This document shows, piece after piece, positions 15,169 through 23,576 of a stretch of 64,000 nt of DNA (position 1 is the stretch's first letter; every line of letters begins with the position of its first letter). Under the pieces are notes generated by a model that ran no database searches, was not told the DNA's origin, and saw only the letters and a program-made list of their open reading frames with translations. A program made the translations under genes and the position numbers. The DNA is taken from positions 1-64,000 of the IMG/VR virus record IMGVR_UViG_3300009605_000021, one strand, 5' to 3'. This DNA is from a virus.

Positions 15169-17155
15169 TATCTTTTAACTCCAATTCCGTAATCAAATTT
15201 TTGATATTATTATTAACTTCGAATATCTTTTTCTCTTCGCTTGAGTAATTAGTCTCTTTTTCTTCGTAAATTCCTTTACCTAAGCTTAATAAATCAGAAA
15301 GTCCTTTATGAGTATTTCTTCTTGTCCCTTTCCCCGACTCATAAGAATAGTGACCTCTGTAGCTTCGTCGTCGGGCGCCCATATCTCGCTTATCAGTTTT
15401 TACAGGTATGTACCACTTAGCTTTTGATTGCGAAGTAGTGGTTTCGGGGCGTCCCATTATGTCTTTTCTTTGAAGCTTATACCAGTCTTTATCGTCTCGT
15501 TTAGCGGGCGGTGCCAAAAGAGCAGTTTCTTCTTCTTCTTCTCCACCTTCTTCTCCTTCTGGCGGAGCTTCATCTTCCGGGGGTTCACCTTCTGGAGGAA
15601 CTTCGCCTTCTCCTGCAGCGGCGGCCAAATCAGGAGGAAGGCCCGGTGGGAGACCAGCTGGTCCACCTCCCATTCCTACTTCTCCTTCTGTTCCTAGCCC
15701 TTCTAGTGCTGCAGCTGCTTCCATTGCGGCTTCGAATTTGCGATCATAAAACATTTCACGCTGAATTCTAACATATTCATCATCTGGCAAGTTAAATATA
15801 TTTCTCGCAACCCACGATCTACTAAAGAACCCTTCAGTTGCACTAGTCGCAATTTCAAATTTTATTCTCCAATTTTCAAGTTCTTGCATTTCTGCAATTT
15901 TTGACGGATTACTTAATGCTAACTTAAAAGACACCAAATCGTCATTTCTATATCCAAGAGTAAACAAGTGAATGACGCCTATTTTTTCTAACTCAGACAA
16001 CACCGATCTTTGAAGCCTTTGAATCGTTCTCGCAAAACGAATATCTTTTTGAGCAAGAGTTGTTTTATCTTCTTCAGCTCCCTCGCCTCTAAAAAGATAT
16101 GATTGAGGAATCTTTAATGCAGCAAATAATTTGTCTTTGAGATATTTAACATCATCAATATCTCCGGTGTAAGCGCCACCAGGTAAACTTTCAACTTTTG
16201 TTGAACTTCCCCCACGAACAGGAATAAAATAATCCTCTTCAATACTCATAGGATTGTAACGCAAATCAACGCGGCCAGTATCGGAATCAATAACTTGATT
16301 TCGCTTCATTTGAGTCATTGCTTTCTGCATAAACTGTTCCACGTCTTCTGGTGGTATATTGCCAACGTCTATATAAAAAATTCTTCTTTCCGGAGAGCGA
16401 ACAATGCGATAAGCCATCACTGCATCTTCTAAAAGATTAAGCTGTCTAAAAATTCGGCGAGCTGGTTCTAAAATACTTGTTCCATACGGAACCCATTTGT
16501 CATTCCCAAGAATACGAAAATGTGCAATTTGCCAATTTTCAAAAGTTATTCCCCCTGAATTCCATTGATACTGAACATAGTTTGGATTGCTTTCGTCTTC
16601 GCCCTCCAATCTCTCAACTTCACTAATCGGCAAACCAATTACATTTTTTACTCCTACTTCCTCATCGATATCCAAATAAAGAAAATAGTCACCAAACTTG
16701 CACATAGAACGACACCACCCAAAAAGATTAAATTCAACATTTAAAATATTATTAAAGAGATTATCAAGAATTCCCTTAATCTCTTCATTCGGGCATCTTA
16801 TATCTAATAAAGGTGTTAGTCCGGTTGAAGTTGTCATTTCATCTGCATAAATATCCATCGCAGAAGCAATAATTGGCTCGTACTCCATTTGATCAAAATC
16901 TGCATATCTTTCAATACGATTTTGATTAGCCATAATATTGGCTGTAAGATTTTCAAATGGGTCAAAAGAAGTTTTCTTAAACTGTTTACCAGCTGCAGAG
17001 GTAAATTTATATTTATCTAGATGTCGTCTTTTTTCTTTTCTAGGTGTTTGACTTCTGTAATTTATAATTGGGCCGGAAAAAAGCCTTGTTAATCGCTTGA
17101 ATAAGCGCGATTGTGGATTTCTTGGGTTTTTATCGTTTTTGTTCCTGCCTGCCAT
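15140..17155 (-). CDS. Portal protein, T4 gp20-like
   Basis: Dodecameric portal at the unique vertex through which DNA enters and leaves. Recognised by YADFDQMEYEPIIASAMDIY, WCRSMCKFGDYFLYLD, WVPYGTSILEPARRIFRQL, EDAVMAYRIVRSPERRIFYI, DVGNIPPEDVEQFMQKAM and the GAYTGDIDDVKYLKDKLFAA block. The 671 residues exceed T4 gp20 (524). The extra part is a C-terminal extension: a Gly/Pro/Glu-rich acidic linker (about residues 500-550), then a basic segment and a helix ending KTQQET. The linker is encoded by GC-richer DNA. It lies 5 nt downstream of the terminase gene, as in many T4-like phages. Confidence 0.94.
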   Translation of the reverse strand: MAGRNKNDKNPRNPQSRLFKRLTRLFSGPIINYRSQTPRKEKRRHLDKYKFTSAAGKQFKKTSFDPFENLTANIMANQNRIERYADFDQMEYEPIIASAMDIYADEMTTSTGLTPLLDIRCPNEEIKGILDNLFNNILNVEFNLFGWCRSMCKFGDYFLYLDIDEEVGVKNVIGLPISEVERLEGEDESNPNYVQYQWNSGGITFENWQIAHFRILGNDKWVPYGTSILEPARRIFRQLNLLEDAVMAYRIVRSPERRIFYIDVGNIPPEDVEQFMQKAMTQMKRNQVIDSDTGRVDLRYNPMSIEEDYFIPVRGGSSTKVESLPGGAYTGDIDDVKYLKDKLFAALKIPQSYLFRGEGAEEDKTTLAQKDIRFARTIQRLQRSVLSELEKIGVIHLFTLGYRNDDLVSFKLALSNPSKIAEMQELENWRIKFEIATSATEGFFSRSWVARNIFNLPDDEYVRIQREMFYDRKFEAAMEAAAALEGLGTEGEVGMGGGPAGLPPGLPPDLAAAAGEGEVPPEGEPPEDEAPPEGEEGGEEEEETALLAPPAKRDDKDWYKLQRKDIMGRPETTTSQSKAKWYIPVKTDKRDMGARRRSYRGHYSYESGKGTRRNTHKGLSDLLSLGKGIYEEKETNYSSEEKKIFEVNNNIKNLITELELKDNEVKTQQET

Positions 17156-17160
17156 TTAGT

Positions 17161-18747
17161 TTATCCTTTAAGAAGCCAAACAAACTTCTTTTGTTCTTCT
17201 ATACTTTTCTTCATTTGTTCGCTTTTTCTAATAGGCTTATAGCCTCGCATTCCTGGTATAGTCGTATTAATTATATTATCAGATTTAAACATAGAACTTA
17301 AGCATGCTTTATGATGTTCGATTTTTCTTTTGTTTTCCACAAATACCGTATCTTTTATCCAACACCCAATTGCAAAAGACATAACTAAGTCATCATTTTC
17401 TGAACGCATTGCTTGTGCTTTCCCATTATTCCAAATAAAAGTTTTAAATTCATTATAAAGTCTAGACGAGTACGTTGTAATTAGCTTGTTCCTCACAAAT
17501 TCTTCCATTTTCGCTACAATGATTGGTCTAGTTTTTAGACTAGTGGTAAAACCAGCTACTCCATTAGAAATATTTTCTGCAGTTAATTGATCAACATATT
17601 CATGAGTTGACTTAACGGAAAAATAAATATTTGGGTATTCCATTTCTTTTAATTTTTCTAGAACTGCGAACCCAACTGAATTGTTTTCGACAACTAATAA
17701 GCAATTGCCATATTCCTTGCCGGCATCAGAAAGTATATTTGAAAAAATATCTGGCGTTACTTTTCCTTGGTATTCTGCAACTATCTCTGCTGTTTCTAGT
17801 TTGAAAACATGAAATACAGAATAATCTTGTCCATCACCTCTTGCAACATCTGCAGTCAGCATGTATGTGTACTCTGATTTATATTCTTCCCAGATCCACA
17901 AATTTCTATCGAACCCAGTTCTATACTTTGGCTCTTTGACACACTGTTCGATAAAGCTTATATCGTCAGGATGGAGAACGGTTTCACCAGAAGTATTAAA
18001 ATTGCATTCCAACTCTTGAGCTACTTGCCTGATAGACATGTTCTTAGTTTCTTTCTCAAACCAAGTCTGATCACGATCCGGATGCACATCCCATAATAAT
18101 TTTACTGAGTGAAAATCATTTCTTCTCGATTCTGCATCAATATACGTTTTATAAAACCAACCACCAACACCATTTGGAGTGCTAAGTGCAATAACGCGAC
18201 CACCAGTTGAAATTGTAGGATACAAACCCGTCCATAATTCATCAAGACCATCAACATGAGCTGCCTCGTCAATGACCAACAGCGACAGAGCCTCTGAGCG
18301 GCCGGCATCAGAAGAGGTGGTAGATGCTTTAATCTGTGAACCATTATCTAGTTCAAAACTAGTTCTGTTGTCGACTATAACTTTAGAAATTTGCATCCAT
18401 TCCGGAAGACGTTTGATAATAGATTTAACCTTTTTAACAAGATTACCAGCTGTACTAAACTTTGTTGCCATAACAAGAACATTTTTATCTCGATGGAACA
18501 ACATTAACCAAACAATATAGGCTGCTGTAATTGTTGAAATACCAAGCTGTCTTGCTTTTAAAATGATGTTAAAACGATAATCATTGAAATCGTTAATGAG
18601 ATCTCCCTGATAATCATAAAGCTTAAAAGGAATCAAACCCCTCATTGGATGGGAGATTTTGCAGTAGTTGTTTATAAAATAAACAGGATCCTTCCCGCCT
18701 CTAAGGATCTCTTTTGTGACTTCTTTCTTTGTTAATTGATAAGACAT
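17161..18747 (-). CDS. Terminase large subunit, T4 gp17-like
   Basis: DNA-packaging motor with ATPase and nuclease domains, acting at the portal. ATPase domain: KARQLGISTITAAY is the P-loop region (about residues 63-76), Walker B is LLVIDEAAHVDG, and the coupling motif is ALSTPNGVGGWFYK. Nuclease domain (RNase H fold): LTADVARGDGQDYSVFHVF supplies the first Asp, LLVVENNSVGFAVLEKL the Glu-bearing strand, and ENDDLVMSFAIGCWI the C-terminal Asp pair. The P-loop lacks the usual G-K-T/S: the residue before S-T is Ile, and the Lys lies five residues earlier, a variant known in several terminase families. 528 residues, shorter than T4 gp17 (610). Confidence 0.94.
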   Translation of the reverse strand: MSYQLTKKEVTKEILRGGKDPVYFINNYCKISHPMRGLIPFKLYDYQGDLINDFNDYRFNIILKARQLGISTITAAYIVWLMLFHRDKNVLVMATKFSTAGNLVKKVKSIIKRLPEWMQISKVIVDNRTSFELDNGSQIKASTTSSDAGRSEALSLLVIDEAAHVDGLDELWTGLYPTISTGGRVIALSTPNGVGGWFYKTYIDAESRRNDFHSVKLLWDVHPDRDQTWFEKETKNMSIRQVAQELECNFNTSGETVLHPDDISFIEQCVKEPKYRTGFDRNLWIWEEYKSEYTYMLTADVARGDGQDYSVFHVFKLETAEIVAEYQGKVTPDIFSNILSDAGKEYGNCLLVVENNSVGFAVLEKLKEMEYPNIYFSVKSTHEYVDQLTAENISNGVAGFTTSLKTRPIIVAKMEEFVRNKLITTYSSRLYNEFKTFIWNNGKAQAMRSENDDLVMSFAIGCWIKDTVFVENKRKIEHHKACLSSMFKSDNIINTTIPGMRGYKPIRKSEQMKKSIEEQKKFVWLLKG

Positions 18748-18757
18748 TCATCACTTA

Positions 18758-19318
18758 TCACTGTTCTTTTTTTCTGGTTACATTTCGAGGCTTCGAAGTT
18801 TTTCCCTTGTTGAAAGCCAGCCAATCTTTAGTAATTTTATCCAATCTTTCCTTCCCGGAAGAACCTTCTTCGACTGAAACAACTCCATCAAGACCACCAA
18901 TCTTATATACACAATTAGCTTGACAAGAACTACGAACGTTGCTGATATGTTGAACATTAATGTCTACATCACCTTCCTTTGTTAATGTCAAGGTATTACC
19001 AGTAACTTTCTTATATTCTCGTTTCAAATAATTTGCAACATCATTGACAGTTGCTGAAATGTTGTTCTCAAAATTACTTTTATCGTGAGTTTCTTTTAAT
19101 TTCATTTCAGTGTGATATAGAACTCTCAATTTGTCTCCTTCAAAACGAATTTTGAAGCCATCAATTTCACGAGAATCCAATACGGGATCTCCCTCTTCTC
19201 TACGGAGTCCTATTGCTCTTTTTTCGCCGTCGGCATTATAGCGTTCATCATGCGAACCATCATAAGCATTTGCTGCAGCTTGTGAAATTCCTGTAATAAT
19301 GTCTAATACTGTTGCCAT
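18758..19318 (-). CDS. Conserved protein upstream of terminase, unknown
   Basis: 186 residues. I choose the ATG at 19318 (MATVLDIITGISQAAANAYD) with GGAGAA seven nt upstream; a TTG one codon earlier is less likely. The protein is mixed alpha/beta: an N-terminal helix with a YDGSHDERYN motif, a strand-rich part (DGFKIRFEGDKLRVLYHTEM) and a basic tail (KGKTSKPRNVTRKKEQ). Two cysteines lie in VRSSCQANCVYKIGG. Located 10 nt before the large terminase, the place of the T4 small terminase gp16, but it lacks the obvious coiled coil of small terminases. The family is frequent in marine T4-like phages next to terL. Function not known; a packaging accessory or connector is possible. Confidence 0.55.
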   Translation of the reverse strand: MATVLDIITGISQAAANAYDGSHDERYNADGEKRAIGLRREEGDPVLDSREIDGFKIRFEGDKLRVLYHTEMKLKETHDKSNFENNISATVNDVANYLKREYKKVTGNTLTLTKEGDVDINVQHISNVRSSCQANCVYKIGGLDGVVSVEEGSSGKERLDKITKDWLAFNKGKTSKPRNVTRKKEQ

Positions 19319-19358
19319 CAATCTTCTCCTGATAAATTAATCTAATATAAGTAGTTCT

Positions 19359-21245
19359 TTATTTTCTTAACACCTTCGATAAATTTTTCAAAACAACTTC
19401 AAGTTCTTCTTTTTGAACAGCAACTTGATTAAATATATTTTCCAGTGTCTCCGGAGAAGGATACCAGTAGAGATCGACACCGGTTTTATCTTCTATTCGC
19501 TTCTTCTTTTCTGCATACTCCGGGGCCGCAATTGCGCGACGATGTGGATCCAGTGTTAAGAAGAATTCAATATCTGATGGATTAATTTTGCTAACTGCGC
19601 CAAAGAGTACATTGTATCTATCACTGTCATTCTTCACAGGAATTCCTGACAAATCTGAATTCAACTCAATAAGATCATTATACATTGCTCGTTGAAGTAC
19701 AATCTCCGGAGCTGCATCGTCATGGTGTGCGAAGAGGTCTAGCTTGTTCTGAACGTCTTCTTCATTTTTGTAATCGTTTGGCAGCTTATAAGACCTTGAC
19801 ACACCCCTAACACCTGTTGCTTGTTCAAACGTTTCAGCCGGCGCATTATACGGTCCTTTACCAAGCATGTTGTCATCGCCAAGCAATGTCCCTAGGGCAC
19901 GTCCAACCGTATTTAAGAGATTTTCAAAGAATCCTTCTTTCATAAGCGACGCATTCGATATCATCTGTTGAGGTATTTCAGCTTTAATTTTTGGCAAACT
20001 TGCTTCCTTCAAAACAACTTCAAGTTCTTCTTTGACAATTTGTTTGAGCTGCGATTTTGTGAATTTGATTTTTTGTTGTTCGGTCATTGCTCGTCTTTGC
20101 TGCATATCAACTTGCACAAGAGAATTCATTTTATCTTTCATAACCTCGGGATCTTCTGAACAATCAAGAACAGTATCGAGATATGTATCTGCACCAAGTT
20201 TGCCCTTACATATATCAATTACATCGTTGGATGTAAATCCTCCACTTCCTACTCTTCTTCTAAGATCTAAGACTCTAGAACGAATTTCTGTAGGCTCTAA
20301 CATGTAAGGGCGTTGATGTATCCTGAAACTACCTTCCTCCTCGCGAGGAGTAAAGGCATTCTGTGCCCATTTGTTCAGTGCAGGACCGACCATGGAATCA
20401 ATTAAATCGTTTTGCCAATATGATAATTCTCCTCCTCCTGTAATATCAGGAGCATCCGGATCACGAAAAGAAAAATCTGTGACGTGTTCGCGTTCGTGCG
20501 TGCGCACGTGTTTTTCTTGTGGTGGGTGCAGCACATCCCCTAAAGGAAGAAGATTTAAATCTATATCTTGCCTGAGTTTGCCTGCAGTTCTTCCAGGAAT
20601 CATCGTCCCGCTCTCCGGATCAAATCTTGGTTCAACACCCGGCAAGTGCGTCATGGTGGCACGGCCGGCGAGGCGATCATGCATCTTTTTATATTCAACC
20701 GGCGTTTCATATGTCACTTTTTCTATCCATGGCAATATTTCATTTTCATATTTTTCTTTTCCAACTTTCTTTTCCCATGCTAGTCTATCAACACCTTTTG
20801 GGTCTTTGTAAGTTTTAAGATAGGCTTCTCGATGCTCATCGGAAGAAGCTTCAGGCCACTTCAGAGTGGGAAGCGGTTTGGGGGCGTTTTCCCGCTCAAA
20901 CTCGGTGCGAGGAGGTTTAGGCGGCGTAGTGTGGCGTTTAGTGAACTCTGTGAAATCGCGCATCCATGGAGTTTTTATACCGACTCTTTCGCGGGGGCTA
21001 AACTCTTTTTCTAATACATCTTGTGGTAGTGAGCGAATAGCAGCGTCGAATTCTTCGTCAGAGAGCGCTCCTGAATCTTTTTTTTTTGACGGAGATGGTG
21101 ATTTGATCTTTATCCACTCAGGTTTCTCAGGATCATGTTTAGGAAAACGACCGGCATGAGCCCCGGGGCCGGGCATTTGTTCCTTCAAAACAACTTCAAG
21201 TTCTTCTTTGACAATTTGTTTTAATTGAGACTTTGTGAGTTTCAC
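19359..21245 (-). CDS. Double-tagged protein with HExxH zincin motif
   Basis: 628 residues from a GTG start at 21245 that overlaps the previous stop as GTGA, with GGAGA about nine nt upstream; a longer frame to 21308 is unlikely. The protein opens with the recurrent module (KLTKSQLKQIVKEEL, then EVVLKEQ) and has a second copy at about residues 393-414 (IKFTKSQLKQIVKEEL, EVVLKEAS), plus a fragment (KEELEVVLK) near the C-terminus. Residues 250-254 are H-E-R-E-H followed by VTDF, a zinc-metallopeptidase HExxH motif; a downstream EPTEIRSRVLDLRRR may supply the third ligand Glu. The second part (415-628) is of unknown fold. L-K-E|A after copy two fits prohead protease cleavage. Inferred role: an internal head protein injected with DNA, or a maturation protease. 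Confidence 0.55.
   Translation of the reverse strand: MKLTKSQLKQIVKEELEVVLKEQMPGPGAHAGRFPKHDPEKPEWIKIKSPSPSKKKDSGALSDEEFDAAIRSLPQDVLEKEFSPRERVGIKTPWMRDFTEFTKRHTTPPKPPRTEFERENAPKPLPTLKWPEASSDEHREAYLKTYKDPKGVDRLAWEKKVGKEKYENEILPWIEKVTYETPVEYKKMHDRLAGRATMTHLPGVEPRFDPESGTMIPGRTAGKLRQDIDLNLLPLGDVLHPPQEKHVRTHEREHVTDFSFRDPDAPDITGGGELSYWQNDLIDSMVGPALNKWAQNAFTPREEEGSFRIHQRPYMLEPTEIRSRVLDLRRRVGSGGFTSNDVIDICKGKLGADTYLDTVLDCSEDPEVMKDKMNSLVQVDMQQRRAMTEQQKIKFTKSQLKQIVKEELEVVLKEASLPKIKAEIPQQMISNASLMKEGFFENLLNTVGRALGTLLGDDNMLGKGPYNAPAETFEQATGVRGVSRSYKLPNDYKNEEDVQNKLDLFAHHDDAAPEIVLQRAMYNDLIELNSDLSGIPVKNDSDRYNVLFGAVSKINPSDIEFFLTLDPHRRAIAAPEYAEKKKRIEDKTGVDLYWYPSPETLENIFNQVAVQKEELEVVLKNLSKVLRK
19386..19412 (-). 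repeat. Fragment of targeting-like module
   Basis: Encodes KEELEVVLK near the C-terminus of the 628-residue protein. The DNA repeats part of the copies at 20005-20045 and 21181-21221, so it is a remnant of the same repeat and not a chance match. Confidence 0.6.
20004..20069 (-). repeat. Targeting-like module, second copy in 628-aa protein
   Basis: Encodes IKFTKSQLKQIVKEEL plus EVVLKE, then A. Forty-one nt (20005-20045) are identical to 21181-21221 in the same gene. Confidence 0.75.
21180..21245 (-). repeat. Targeting-like module, N-terminal copy in 628-aa protein
   Basis: Encodes the GTG start and KLTKSQLKQIVKEEL plus EVVLKE. The direct repeat with 20005-20045 is 41 nt without mismatch. Confidence 0.75.
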
Positions 21246-21625
21246 TTGTTGGGTCTCCAGCCTGAAGTCCATCGTTCTTCTCGATCTTCCACATGCTGGA
21301 TATAACACTTATAACAACAACTAAACTTGCTCATGTAAACGTCGTCCTTAAGATCGAAAGAATAAATATCGCACGCTTCGCAAATCCTATTACTTTCTTT
21401 ATTAAGTAGTTTTTTACTAATTAAAAACCCGTCTTTTTCGATCTTCTCGACCTTCTCTTTTTTTCTGTTTTGTTTCTCTGTAAACTCTTTGAGTTGAGAA
21501 AGATATTCTTTCTCTTTGGTTTCGTCCCAATTGGTTTTTGGATGCTGAACTGCTTCTTTGCCATATTTCTTTTCTATGGCTTGTTCAATCTTTGCAACGA
21601 AATTTGGATCTTTGTTTTTCTTCAC
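21242..21625 (-). CDS. Zinc-ribbon-like small protein
   Basis: 127 residues from a GTG start at 21625. A basic, Lys/Glu-rich helical N-terminal half (residues 1-75) is followed by a cysteine cluster: RICEACDIYSFDL with C-x-x-C, then SKFSCCYKCYIQHVEDREER with C-C-x-x-C. Two C-x-x-C pairs about 24 residues apart are the layout of a zinc ribbon, so nucleic-acid or protein binding is likely. It ends RWTSGWRPNK. The stop overlaps the GTG of the 628-residue tagged protein (GTGA), so the two are translationally coupled. Similar small proteins occur in marine T4-like phage genomes; the precise role is unknown. Confidence 0.55.
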   Translation of the reverse strand: MKKNKDPNFVAKIEQAIEKKYGKEAVQHPKTNWDETKEKEYLSQLKEFTEKQNRKKEKVEKIEKDGFLISKKLLNKESNRICEACDIYSFDLKDDVYMSKFSCCYKCYIQHVEDREERWTSGWRPNK

Positions 21626-21634
21626 CTTAGCTCA

Positions 21635-23413
21635 CTATTTGTATCCGTAATACTCAATTATAACAGTTAAGGTGCCGGCTGTTGAATCTGTTGTGCCGTT
21701 TCCCCCTTCAGCATTACAAATATACACATATTGATCTGCCGACGGGGGGTTGATTACAGTGTCTCTGCATACCCAGACTTCATGTTCATCGGCCGAAGCC
21801 AAATTAATATCTTCAGCACTAGTGCTATCTGTGCTGTCGGTGTTGGCTACTCCAGCGCCCAACAATTCAGTTCCGGAAGCTATAGCAGAATCAGCACCAG
21901 TCCCAGAAGTTGCAGACATTTGAATATTCACTAGATGGGTTCCAAGGTTACTTGCAGTTCTTACTACAGCAGCAACACTTGTTATAATAGCGGCCCGTGG
22001 AATTACAACTCCTGGTAATTCAACAATAACTGTGTTATCAACATTGTGAGCATATCTGATATCCTGGTCAATAGCAATAATATGTTTTCCAGAACCAATA
22101 CTAATCTGACCTCCCAAAAGTGTAAGATCGTCATTATCGACACCGGTGTTCTTTACCGTGAATTTCATTGCTCCACTTTCTGCGTCGTCAGTAACATCTA
22201 CTGTAGAAGCATTAATCTCCGCGTAAGGTGTATAATCGGAAACTCCTTCCATGAATGCAATACCACCAAGAGTATCATTGGCTATGGGCGCACGATTTGC
22301 CGACCCGCCCCAGCCACGATGTTTCGTGAAACTTAAAAAGCCGCCGCCATGGCCATTAGTACTATTAGTAATTACTAGTTCAGGCTTATTGGCGGTACCA
22401 GTAGAAGATATAATAGTAAAGCTAGTAGATTTTGCGTCGAGTACCGGGGCCGAATAGTCCGAAGAATAACCCAACGTTGCATTGCTTGTAGTTAAACTGT
22501 CAATCCCCCAGGCAGCTTGAGTATCGCCAAACTGTATATGTTTTCCCGAGCCTAGGTATACATTTCCTAACTCATTTGTTGCCGAGCCTAAATCTAGACC
22601 CTTTGCAGTGGCTGGATATAATGCTGTTGCGCTTAATGATAATTCATCAGATCCGGCTACTTCGAACGTAATCACGTCGTCTGCAGAAGCTCTAATTGAA
22701 GTGTCATTATCTTCATCAAGATCAATTCTTCCGGCGACAGCTAAATCATCAGCAATAGTAACGTTTCCGTCGGCAATGTCCAACGCTGTTTGACTATTTG
22801 TACCAGTAATTGTCAACTTCTCTTCAGAAGAATCCCACACAAAATGATCACCAGCTGTTCCACTATAAAAAGTAACATCTTGACCTGTGCCGTCGCCACC
22901 AACCACAATTGGCTTATCAATTTGAACCTTTTCGCCTGAATTTGTAGTAACAAATGTCATATAAGCATTGCTGCCCTCTTTAATTTCAAGCGCTGCCGCA
23001 TTATTATCAGTAAGTGTTATATCAATTTGTGTGCCATCGGCAGAAATACTATCTAGAGCCACATCTCCAACATTTGTAATGCTAATGTCACTGAAACTGG
23101 TTGTTCCCGCTACAGTAAGATCGCCTGTCACAGCAAGATTGTCATTAACTGTTGTTACGGAAGTAGTATGGCCAATAGAAATAGGTATACCAGAAGTTGC
23201 AGTACCAATTGTGATCCCATTTGAAGTGTTGGAGCAATCAATATTAAGCGTGCTTGTGGAATCTAGTGAAATATTACTTCCATCGGAAACAAGAGCCCCG
23301 GAAACTGTCAAATCAGAACCTAAAGAAAAGTCTAATTCACCAACTTCTGCATGTTTCTCTGTTGCTTTGACCGCATGTCCAGAAGTTTTTTGTCGTCTGA
23401 TTTGTCGACCCAT
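21635..23413 (-). CDS. Fibre-like beta-repeat virion protein
   Basis: 592 residues, rich in Thr, Ser, Asp and Gly, with many short beta repeats (LTVSGALVSDGSNISLDSTS; NLAVTGDLTVAGTTSFSDI; NVTIADDLAVAGRIDLDEDN; LDLGSATNELGNVYLGSGKH), the style of trimeric phage fibres in marine phages. The middle (SFTIISSTGTANKPELVITN, GGFLSFTKHRGW) resembles capping domains. The C-terminal lobe (about residues 455-592) is a separate beta domain ending TLTVIIEYYGYK. The basic N-terminus (MGRQIRRQKTSGHAVKATEK) may anchor it. Tail or head fibre cannot be decided; it lies between the lysis and packaging genes, away from the tail cluster. Confidence 0.65.
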   Translation of the reverse strand: MGRQIRRQKTSGHAVKATEKHAEVGELDFSLGSDLTVSGALVSDGSNISLDSTSTLNIDCSNTSNGITIGTATSGIPISIGHTTSVTTVNDNLAVTGDLTVAGTTSFSDISITNVGDVALDSISADGTQIDITLTDNNAAALEIKEGSNAYMTFVTTNSGEKVQIDKPIVVGGDGTGQDVTFYSGTAGDHFVWDSSEEKLTITGTNSQTALDIADGNVTIADDLAVAGRIDLDEDNDTSIRASADDVITFEVAGSDELSLSATALYPATAKGLDLGSATNELGNVYLGSGKHIQFGDTQAAWGIDSLTTSNATLGYSSDYSAPVLDAKSTSFTIISSTGTANKPELVITNSTNGHGGGFLSFTKHRGWGGSANRAPIANDTLGGIAFMEGVSDYTPYAEINASTVDVTDDAESGAMKFTVKNTGVDNDDLTLLGGQISIGSGKHIIAIDQDIRYAHNVDNTVIVELPGVVIPRAAIITSVAAVVRTASNLGTHLVNIQMSATSGTGADSAIASGTELLGAGVANTDSTDSTSAEDINLASADEHEVWVCRDTVINPPSADQYVYICNAEGGNGTTDSTAGTLTVIIEYYGYK

Positions 23414-23575
23414 TTATTTTTCTTCCTTATCTCTCAATCTCTCTTCTGTCCAAAGTTTATCTATAACTTCCCACGCGTGTTCATCTCCAATGGTTTCATA
23501 CATTTCATGAAGATTCTTCCAAGCTTCATTCAAGGTTAATTTATTTTTGTTATATTCAACACAAATCAAACACAC
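23414..23575 (-). CDS. Small 53-aa protein, GTG start
   Basis: Read directly from the sequence: GTG at 23575, one nt after the stop of the preceding gene, with GGGAG ten nt upstream; stop TAA touches the ATG of the fibre-like gene. The product starts MCLICVEYNKNKLTLNEAWK and continues NLHEMYETIGDEHAWEVIDK to a charged end (ERLRDKEEK). It looks helical and soluble, with a C-x-x-C near the N-terminus. Tight spacing on both sides and a good ribosome site support a real gene. Function unknown. Confidence 0.65.
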   Translation of the reverse strand: MCLICVEYNKNKLTLNEAWKNLHEMYETIGDEHAWEVIDKLWTEERLRDKEEK

Positions 23576-23576
23576 T

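Noticed and set aside
18758-19318. Small terminase subunit (gp16)
   Set aside because: Right position but strand-rich and lacking the coiled coil and DNA-binding helix pattern; left as unknown.
20371-20811. 146-codon plus-strand frame
   Set aside because: Antisense to the tagged HExxH protein; Cys/Ser-rich only because of the complementary codons.
22968-23510. 180-codon plus-strand frame opposite the fibre-like gene
   Set aside because: Antisense shadow of a repeat-rich Ser/Thr protein; no ribosome site, no domain, and it crosses gene borders.
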